A program made the position numbers and the translations under genes. A DNA stretch of 64,000 bases, taken from positions 1-64,000 of the forward strand of contig JAACJM010000169.1 of NCBI GenBank assembly GCA_013368315.1, read 5' to 3'. Below, piece by piece: positions 56,156 to 64,000 of the stretch (the first letter of the stretch is position 1; every line of letters begins with the position of its first letter). The notes under the pieces were generated by a model. It was not told the DNA's origin. It was given only the letters and a program-made list of their open reading frames with translations, and did no database searches. This DNA comes from Tetrapyrgos nigripes (lineage: Eukaryota > Basidiomycota > Agaricomycetes > Agaricales > Campanellaceae).

Positions 56156-57058
56156 TCGCTCTGCAGTCTCGTAGTAATCATCGTCATGTTCTGGTCCCTT
56201 GAGAGAGCCCTCGACGGATAAGTGTAATACGAGTTTTTGGTATTTTGTTAAGTTCTTTGTTATGTCATCATCCCCTATTCACGTTCTATCTCACGAATCA
56301 TCGATTCTCAAGTTTATACCATATTTTGCTTATTCTTTGCTAATCTCATCATCCCTACATACCCAGGTCAATACGGATGAGTTCCGACGATCCGTATTTT
56401 CCATCTTGCCTTTATCATGTCACTTTCTCACTGATTATCATTTCTTACGCGTTTTTAACTGACTTAATTAAGTTTTATCTATACTTACATGTTGCACGAC
56501 GTTTCCATACAAGTTTCGAGTTTCTTTTGCATGTTTCAGTCACGATTTTTGCCTTGCGATCTTCTTAGTTATTTCATTTTAGTACTCTTTGCTTGTAGTA
56601 TAAGTAGTATATACTTATTCCCGAGAATCCAAGTTATTTCCCCACGAACTTCAGATCTCAAAGATCCAACCCATCCCAGCCTAAGCCTAGCCAATCCAGC
56701 TCTTTCCTTGAAAAGTCCTACTCATCCTCATCAGCTCAATCTCTCACTGTTTCGAATATTCGACACCGTTCTGCTGTCATTCGATAGATCAGTAACCACA
56801 ACCCTTAGCAGAGTCATTTCTCGGACTTACCTTAGTTCGGGAGTATTTTCCTTTGGGTTAATTTCCCTCGTGTCATCATTGGAGCCCACCGCGAGGGGTG
56901 GTTCCTCTGATCTATTCCTAGTCGCGATCCCAATCAAATCCTTCCAACTCCAGCCAAACCGTTCAACCGTACGCCTAACACCCTTTCTAATCCAATACAA
57001 CCCCCTCATCAACCTTCTATTTTCTCTCATCTGCCCCACCTATCGACCATCCATCACA

Positions 57059-59248
57059 ATGGGGAGTAACGGCTCCAATACGAATCTTCCTACCAACCCT
57101 CCCAGTCTTAATGACCCCAATGCCCAGCACACCCCGAACGTCCCTCCCTCCGCTAATACAGCTCCTTCTTCGACGACATCTGCTTCTTCAACTAGTACCA
57201 ATGCCCCTACCTCTACTTCTCCTAGCGCAAGTGCTCCCCCAAATCCTACCATCGTCCCTCCTGCCACTACTACCACGCATACTACCGGATTCCTAGCCAT
57301 TCCACCGAAGGGACACCGAGAAGCACCTAAGAAATTTAAAGGAGACCATCGTCGTGCTCAAACCTTCATAGATCACCTAGAACGACTATTCACCACTCAC
57401 CAAGTTGTTCTGGATCGGGATCGCATCGATGCTCTTATTTATTACAGCTCCAAGCGAGTAGTCGATGTCGTGAAGGGGTTCGCATCTTACGCCACACCTA
57501 ACTGGGTTAATTTCCGAACTCAGTTCTTGCGATTCTACTATTCAGACTTTGATGAACGCAAGTATAAGGTACGGCACATCAGGTGACTCACCGACAAATA
57601 CCACACAAGGAGCTTCTCGAAGCGTACGGTCTGGATCAAGTATCTTCGGGACTATACCCGTATTGCGGGTCCTCTTCTCAATCGCGGCGAGATAACTAGT
57701 CTTCAGAATCACGAGTTTTTCTATCATGGCCTTTCTTCGAAACTTCGTCGCATCGTTAATCGCACGTTGAAGGAACGACTTCCTACTCACGATAGGTCGA
57801 TTCCTTGGGACCAGAGGGACGTAGAATGGGCGGTGGATAAGCATTTTGAGGAAGAGGAGCACAATTTCGCGAAGAATCTGGATAATGATGGTTCAGACGT
57901 TGATCTAGACACGGAATCTGACTCTGAGGACTCGGAGAACTCATCTGATATGGATGACTCCTCTGACGAATCTGATAGCAATTCCAAATGGCGCAAGAAG
58001 TCTTCGACTCCACGCACCAAGTCTACATCCTCCTCTAGCCAGAAACCAGGATCCTCTCCGGATATGCCTCCCTCTCAACGTGCCTTCACCCCTCGTAATA
58101 CAACCTCTACCCCATCCAACAATCCCAACGACCTCGATATTGATGAAGTTATATGAAAACTGTCGAAGATGACATTAGACGACCCTGATTACGCACCTTT
58201 TTACGTTCGAGCCTTACTTCACAACTCCCAGCTTGCTCATATCTTTCCTGCACCTAAAATCCTGGCTGGTACTCCCCCGGGCCCATCAGTTCCCAATAAC
58301 TTTCGCAACAATACCTATACGCCACCTTCTAACAGTCCTTATGCGGGACGAGACACGCCGCGAGATAATTGTTGGGGCTGCGGATCTCCAGAGCATATTT
58401 CGGGGAAGTGTCCAGATCTGAACGAGTTGATAGGGAAGGGAGAACTCAAACGAAACGAGCAGTGGAAGATAACATGGCCAGATGGAGTTATGCTTCAAAG
58501 GCGTCGTGGCGAGACTATTATTGATGCTTACAAACGTCAGAAAGCATCCATGGCAGCTGTTGCCGCGATGGCAACAACCCCTATCGCATCTTCCAACTTC
58601 ATCCAAGCATCCTCATCTCTTTCCACTACCTCTCATTCGTATCTCATTGGTCCAAGTGCAACTGATGATGAAATAAACCATGCTCTCGAAGTACACCGTA
58701 CGAAGAAGGATAAGGAGACTACTAGGCCAGCTCCGTATAAGGCGGCTGATCATCCTTACGGAACTCGTGCGAAACCTGTCAAGCCTCCCACTTCTACTCC
58801 TGCCCCTGAATCTAACCTTCCCGAAGAAATTCCGACTATTCCTGCTCCAACTCCCTTTCCCTCTGTGCCTCACAACGCTATCCCTGATCGAGTTGATCCA
58901 ACCAATGATGATGCCATCATGGAGGATACCTCTCCAGATTCTACTCCACCACTCAATCCTTCTACCAAACCTGCCAACCCTAGCAAGAAAACTAAAAATC
59001 CGAAATCTTCCAACCCTACTCGACAATCAGCCGTTTCTTCACACATAGATAAAACCACCATTCTCAACAAAATACTCAACGCGAGTAATTCCGACAGATT
59101 CGATATCTCGATTGGAGAATTCTTAGCTTGTTCCCCTGATTTGGCCAACATGCTCATTGAAGTTCTTAGGCTCAAAAAACCCTCCGAGAGTCCAACTAAC
59201 TTCCCCTATCCCACCTCCAAACCCTCCTACGACTCTATCCTCCGTTAA
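57059..59248 (+). pseudogene. Gypsy gag with CCHC zinc knuckle, two in-frame TGA codons
   Basis: Forms the particle of the element. The frame begins at the ATG 57059, is interrupted by TGA at 57584 and 58154 (each fitting a mutated CGA) and ends with TAA at 59246. A Ser/Thr/Pro-rich leader precedes the retrotransposon-gag domain (KKFKGDHRRAQTFIDHLERL, then NWVNFRTQFLRFY). An acidic Asp/Ser stretch lies at 57900-57970. The nucleocapsid finger is CWGCGSPEHISGKC near 58375, with C-x2-C-x4-H-x4-C spacing. A long Pro/Thr-rich tail leads toward the protease, whose frame overlaps the last 90 bases in another phase. Confidence 0.88.
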
Positions 59249-59747
59249 CCTTGCTTCCGCAAAGACGTTCATCATCGATCGACATAGGTTAATTACCTTC
59301 ACTATTACAGTCGACGATAAGGAAGTGTCAGCCATTTTAGATACGGGTTCAATGTTGAACATTGTCAAGAAGGCGATTTGGCGGACTTCAATGGGTGGCA
59401 GACCAATGGATATTACTAGATCCATGGGAGTCCATGACGCGAATGGTGGAGAAGGACTACTTCAAGGCTTAGTTGCCAAAGTACCTATCCACTGTGGCAC
59501 TGTCATGACTTTCGCACACCTATTTGTTGGAGATCGGGTTCCGTTCGATTTATTATTAGGACATCCATGGCAGAAAGGCAATCAAGTGGGTATTGATGAA
59601 CGAGATGATGGAACCTATCTAGTTTTCAAAGAAAGAGATTATTCAGGGGTTCTCAGGCCGAAATTCGAGATGATGGTTGAAGAAGATGTTCCTCCACCCT
59701 GGGCCGAAAACGTCACCAACTTCATTAGGGCACTAAATGCTCCCTAA
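59157..59747 (+). CDS. Gypsy aspartic protease
   Basis: Cleaves the element's polyproteins. The active-site motif is ILDTGSMLNIV (about 59335-59368) and the second half carries FDLLLGHPW (59548-59574), the hydrophobic-hydrophobic-Gly motif of retropepsins. The frame differs from gag and is open from at least 59157, overlapping gag by about 90 bases, so expression by ribosomal frameshifting or splicing is likely. The true N-terminus is unknown. The frame ends with TAA at 59745. No internal stop. Confidence 0.82.
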   Translation: MKFLGSKNPPRVQLTSPIPPPNPPTTLSSVNLASAKTFIIDRHRLITFTITVDDKEVSAILDTGSMLNIVKKAIWRTSMGGRPMDITRSMGVHDANGGEGLLQGLVAKVPIHCGTVMTFAHLFVGDRVPFDLLLGHPWQKGNQVGIDERDDGTYLVFKERDYSGVLRPKFEMMVEEDVPPPWAENVTNFIRALNAP

Positions 59748-59842
59748 ACTCTCTTCTTTCCCATTCCATGCCCCTTCTAGTAATTCTCCATCTTTCTGCT
59801 CTAATCGTCTCTCATCTCTCAGCTCATTTCACCCCTTCTATC

Positions 59843-61237
59843 ATGGACTACCTTAATAATATTTCGTACACTGACGACAACGGTCGTGAATGGATCAAAT
59901 TTCTCGATGACGATGCCACCATGGCTACCGCTTCTACCACTACCCCGCCTCATATTTCCATATCTCCATCTCCTAGCCCTCCAGGGATCAACCACGTCGT
60001 TTCCAACCAACTTCTTTCCAACATTTCGAATCTCATATCTATGGTCAATCCTACCAATCCTCCTTCCATCCCTAATCCTCCCCCTACCATTAATTCCATT
60101 CCAATGGGTACTTCCGAGGCTCCCACAATTTTCCACGCTCGTAACGAATCCACAGACAGTATTCCCCTTCTTGGAGGTCCAGAAGACTGGGCAGAACAGC
60201 GCTTGGATAGTCGAGCCCGGTTGTCTTTGGACGATTCTCACTCTCTCAATACATTCTTGGACAACCCCGATACCCATGTTTCTCCTCAGCGTGGTTCCTT
60301 CTTTTCTCGCTCACTCCAACTTATTGAGCATATGTTTCCTCTTTGCCAAACTCTCCAAAATGTTGCCTATTCCAATGAGGGCGATCCAGTCATCTGGCGC
60401 AATCAACGAGGCATGCATAGGAGTCCCTTGTTGGTAACGGAGATAGAGCTCGAGTTGAAGAATTTATATGTGGAGGAAATGGGTGCACCTATGAATGTAC
60501 TGGAAATTCGATTGCTGGCGCATCAAGCAAAGTACGAACGACTCAGAACATTGTTCTTGGCCTTGCCAGGGACCTCTATCTTTGGAAATCTGGGCATGCA
60601 AATTGATTTGGAGCCTCTAGGGCGCCGAGAATATCATTCTCTTGCTTCCTGGACACCTTTTATGGAGGCGTTACAAGTGTCCATGGCTCTTCTTATCCAG
60701 AACAATGTTTTTCCGAGTCTCCAAGACGTTCACATCCCAATCGAAGAATTAATCATCTTCCCTTCCCGTTATCTTGTCTACCATCCTGATGTCCCATTCT
60801 TTCGAGTCTCTAATTCCATTCTCCATGACGTCCAACAACTCTGTTTGACTTTCTTCCATGAAATCATAGAACAAGGCCTCGCTGATCTAAGTTTTGTGGA
60901 GGAATATCGTCGAAGGGACAGGGAGCATACCGATCGCTTCTACCATTATTCGCCCTTCGATAATTTTGCCATGTTTCATTCTCTTCCTACGCCTCCATCT
61001 ACCTTTCGTGCAAATCCGTTCTTCAGAGACTACCAACTCGCTTTTCTATGGTCAGCTCTAGACTTGTTCCAACGTATGGAATTACTACCAGGATGCAAAT
61101 GCCCAGTTTTGATTTCTAAAGCCAAACTTCTTTTACGCATGGACATGAATAATTACCACTCCATCATCCAATCCTTCCTTTACCGATCTTTCTTTCTATC
61201 CACTGTTCCCCCTCCGTATGCCCCTCCCACTAATTAG
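59843..61237 (+). CDS. Extra ORF of unknown function between protease and reverse transcriptase
   Basis: 464 residues from the ATG at 59843 (the frame is open 75 bases further upstream). The N-terminal third is Ser/Thr/Pro-rich with acidic patches. From about residue 150 the protein is helical and ordered (QLIEHMFPLCQTLQNVAYS, EIRLLAHQAKYERLRTLFLA, FMEALQVSMALLIQNNVF, IIFPSRYLVYHPDVPFF). No zinc finger, chromodomain, membrane span or enzyme motif is recognised. It is fully open, whereas gag and pol of the same element carry TGA codons. Ty3/Gypsy elements normally have nothing here. It could be a captured host gene, an accessory replication factor or a diverged structural protein. Confidence 0.75.
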   Translation: MDYLNNISYTDDNGREWIKFLDDDATMATASTTTPPHISISPSPSPPGINHVVSNQLLSNISNLISMVNPTNPPSIPNPPPTINSIPMGTSEAPTIFHARNESTDSIPLLGGPEDWAEQRLDSRARLSLDDSHSLNTFLDNPDTHVSPQRGSFFSRSLQLIEHMFPLCQTLQNVAYSNEGDPVIWRNQRGMHRSPLLVTEIELELKNLYVEEMGAPMNVLEIRLLAHQAKYERLRTLFLALPGTSIFGNLGMQIDLEPLGRREYHSLASWTPFMEALQVSMALLIQNNVFPSLQDVHIPIEELIIFPSRYLVYHPDVPFFRVSNSILHDVQQLCLTFFHEIIEQGLADLSFVEEYRRRDREHTDRFYHYSPFDNFAMFHSLPTPPSTFRANPFFRDYQLAFLWSALDLFQRMELLPGCKCPVLISKAKLLLRMDMNNYHSIIQSFLYRSFFLSTVPPPYAPPTN

Positions 61238-61423
61238 TCACTTCTCTTGGGCTACTTATCTCTTCTTTCCACACCATTAATCTCCATAATGCTCGCCATC
61301 GTCTACTCCCTTCGTTGTGGTGAACGACGTTAAACTCACTATACTTATAGTTACTTACTACTGTCTGTCTGCTATTACCCTCCCCATCTACCTATCTTCT
61401 ACACATTCTTTCCTGCGCACACT
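61238..61423 (+). other. Spacer between extra ORF and pol
   Basis: 186 bp without an ORF. A TATACTTATAG stretch at about 61339 could be part of an internal promoter, but nothing decisive is seen. Confidence 0.3.
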
Positions 61424-63913
61424 ATGGACTCCATTCCATCCGAATACCTACAATCAATAACACTAGATTGTGGCGATTACTATTCATTCGATGATTTAGA
61501 AACCGACGATCTGATCATTTCTATGACCGAAGCCACTCCCACGACTCCCCTATCCTTTTCCAATCCCATCCCCCTTCCGAATTTTATCCTTGGTGCCTAC
61601 AAACGCGTAGATCAACGTACTAAACCGTTATCTGCCCCCTATCCTGAATGGGCTCGGACTCAAAGGCGTTTTCCAGAAGATCCCCTCGACTCCCTTATTC
61701 CCCTATCCCCAACTCTCTCTCCCTATACTCCTACCTCCCGAATTACCAGGGATCGGATGTCATCTCTCAATCTCAACCCTGATGGATTTTTATGGCCGGA
61801 GGAAGAGCATCTTTTTGAGAATATCATGATTTTCAACGAGCAAGCTATAGCTTTCGTAGAAACGGATCGTGGTACTTTTCGTGAAGATTACTTTTCTCCT
61901 TACATATATCCTGTCGTTTCCCACACACCCTGGCAATTCAGGAATATTCCCATCCCGCCAGGAATCGCCGATAAAGTCTTAGAACTCCTAAAAGTCAAAA
62001 TCGCGCATGGAGTATACGAGAGATCGCAAAGTTCGTACCGGTCCCGATGGTTTTGCGTCCTGAAGAAGAATGGTACACTTCGCATTGTACATAGTCTCCA
62101 GCCACTCAACAAAATAACTATCAAAGATGCGGGCGTTCCTCCTATTCTCGACAAATTCGTATCACCATTTGGAGCCTGTTCTATATACACCGTCTTTGAT
62201 CTTTTCTGGGGCTTCGACGCTCGGAAAGTCCACCCTGAATCTCGAGATCTGACCGGTTTCATGACTCCTTTGGGTCCCTTACAAATCACTTCCTTACCAA
62301 TGGGATACACCAATTCCCCTACCGAATTCCAACAATGCATGATTTTTATCCTCCAGGACGAAATTCCCCACACTGCCAACATATTCATCAATGATCTTCC
62401 AATAAAAGGTCCACCAACCCGTTATCTCGACGAATTTGGTAACCCCGAAGTATTACGTGAGAATCCTGGGATCCGTCGGTTCGTATGGGAACATGCGCAA
62501 GACGTTCATCGTATTATGCATCGTGTCCAGCATGCGGGAGGAACATTTGCCTTCAAAAAGATGCAGGTGGCTCGCCCAGAAGTGATAATCGTTGGACAAC
62601 GTTGTACCTTTGAAGGACGATTACCAGATCCCTCAAGATCGGACAAAATCCTTACCTGGCCAACTCTTATGGATCCAAAGGCTGTTCGTCGATTCCTTGG
62701 ACTAACCGGCACTGTCAGAATCTGGATTCCCAATTATTCCCAACTTGTTCGACCCCTTACGCATCTATACCGCAAAGACAAACCTTTCATCTGGAATGAT
62801 GCGTGCCAAACTGCTTTCGACCGAATCAAATCATTAGTATCATCAGCACCAGCGCTGCGCGAAATCGACTATACCTCTCATCTCCCCGTGTTCCTGGCTG
62901 TAGATTCAAGTCAACTGGGAGTAGGATTTATTCTTTCCCAACTTGATGAACAGAATCGCCGCTGTCCTGCCCGATATGGGTCCCTTCCATTCAATGACCG
63001 CGAAAGCCGCTACTCTCAGCCGAAACTTGAACTTTACGGATTGTTCTGAGCGCTGAGGCATTGGAGAATATACCTTATCAGTGTAAAGGACCTGCGTATC
63101 GAATTGGACGCCAAGTACATCACAGGCATGCTTAACGAACCTGACATGCAGCCTAACGCAGCAGTAAACCGTTGGATCCAAGGAATCCTCTTATTCGATT
63201 TTACCATTGTACATGTGCCAGCTGCCAAACACTTAGGTCCTGACGCACTATCCCGATTGGAACATGACGATATCCCCACCGATGACTACGACGATTCTTG
63301 GCTGGACGACATTGCTTTGCACATCCCTTCCATTCCCCCATCCCAACTTACGCCCATCACTACCTTCCTTCGGACCTATGTATTCAACTTTTCAGAAACC
63401 CATACCTTCGATCCACCTTCCCTATCCCTTGCAGATCAAAACCTCCTCGACATCTTCCACTTCCTGAAGGATTTATCCTTCCCAAATTCCATCACATCGA
63501 TTTCCGACCACAAACGACGTACAGACGCACACAGACGTTTTCTTCAGAAAAGCAAGCGCTTCTATATTCTCAACGATCGACTCTACCGGCGTACAGGTCA
63601 CAAAACTCCTCAGCTGGTCGTGCTCAATCCTGAGGCACGTCTCCGAATCCTTACCCAGGCACATGAACTCTTAGGCCATCGAGGAGTCTCTGCAACGTTC
63701 GAATTATTGAACCTACGTTTTCATTGGCCGCATCTACGCCGAGACGTCCACTTCCATATCAAATCATGTCATGAGTGCCAGATACGTAGTCGGCAAGCCT
63801 TGCGAATTCCCTACACGGTCTCTACCCCAGTCTCCCCATTTCAGAAAGTGTATATCGATGTGATGTACATGTCCGGCAGACGAAGGGAGGGAGTTATGTT
63901 ATTCGAGAATTGA
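61424..63913 (+). pseudogene. Gypsy pol: reverse transcriptase, RNase H, integrase; broken
   Basis: Copies the element's RNA and integrates the DNA. The frame starts at the ATG 61424. Reverse transcriptase has SRWFCVLKKNGTLRIVHSLQ, VFDLFWGFDARKV (first catalytic Asp) and, at 62384-62395, FIND where active relatives have FIDD: a catalytic Asp is Asn. RNase H follows (LAVDSSQLGVGFILSQ, then PKLELYGLF). A TGA at 63047 fits a mutated CGA; the same frame continues through AAKHLGPDALSRLEHDD. The integrase H-H-C-C finger is HELLGHRGVSATFE with CHEC (about 63660-63778), and KVYIDVMYM begins the catalytic core. The frame then ends at 63911 because of a frameshift near 63880-63900: a neighbouring phase continues SYVIRELNGSISLQG to the window edge. 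Confidence 0.92.
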
Positions 63914-64000
63914 ATGGATCAATATCACTCCAAGGGGTAGCTGCCTCTCGCCTTCTCCCCTACGTCTCGCATTCAGACCCAAAGTTACAACAACTCGCAT

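Larger units (their letters stand above)
56223..64000 (+). mobile_element. Ty3/Gypsy LTR retrotransposon, 3' end off the window
   Basis: Gag, protease, an extra ORF, reverse transcriptase-RNase H and integrase follow in Gypsy order. The 5' LTR cannot be delimited because the 3' LTR is outside. TGTAATACGAG at 56223 is a plausible LTR start of the TGTAATAC type common in mushroom Gypsy elements. Bases 56223 to 57058 are LTR plus leader with no other gene. The element carries several TGA stops and a frameshift, so this copy is dead as read. Confidence 0.85.

Overview
This window is from a filamentous fungus, most likely a basidiomycete of the mushroom group (Agaricomycetes). The evidence is introns of about 46-76 nt with GT...AG borders, a CACTA Tnp2 transposase paired with a small accessory gene, a Harbinger transposase paired with a Myb/SANT-like gene, Ty1/Copia and Ty3/Gypsy elements of a type familiar from mushrooms, and the remains of a seven-helix membrane protein of a mushroom-expanded family. 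No rRNA, tRNA or CRISPR was seen. Host-like genes are few and mostly fragmentary. The window reads as a transposon- and satellite-rich compartment.

Layout. 1-1114: Tc1-like transposon running off the left edge. 1157-2690: three adjacent tandem-repeat blocks, two of them hairpin-forming. 3517-4317: 3' part of a 7TM protein gene. 5765-6040: a 276-bp MITE. 7055-12404: a 5.35-kb element with 428-bp terminal inverted repeats and a TTG duplication, filled by about 200 copies of a 22-bp GC-rich repeat. 12951-14005: a 450-bp satellite plus hairpins. 17646-18547: a frameshifted host-like gene. 20114-22100: gag plus tyrosine recombinase of a DIRS/Ngaro-like element without reverse transcriptase. 23030-44600: a composite satellite territory (hairpin blocks alternating with 450-bp monomers) into which a CACTA element (25697-31448), a Copia element (32497-39399) and a Harbinger element (39719-43155) have inserted. 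Each has a recognisable target duplication, and the Harbinger insertion leaves the 450-bp phase intact. 46186-48032: two divergent single-intron host genes, one with a PD-(D/E)xK-like motif. 52663-54620: a non-autonomous hAT-like element holding three spliced exons of an unknown gene. 55619-56155: a host-like gene apparently interrupted by a Ty3/Gypsy element that fills 56223-64000 and runs off the right edge.

Common theme. Every in-frame stop inside an otherwise open transposon frame (four in Copia, three in Gypsy, one in the CACTA accessory gene) is TGA where CGA fits. Three of the four differences between the two Copia LTRs, a catalytic Asp-to-Asn change in the Gypsy reverse transcriptase, and most variable sites of the 22-bp satellite are also CpG transitions. 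This fits cytosine methylation and deamination acting on repeats. The most unusual items are the TIR-bounded 22-bp satellite element, the hairpin families sharing one CGACCAAGTCG core with different matched arms, the extra ORF between protease and reverse transcriptase in the Gypsy element, and the hAT-like element with captured exons.
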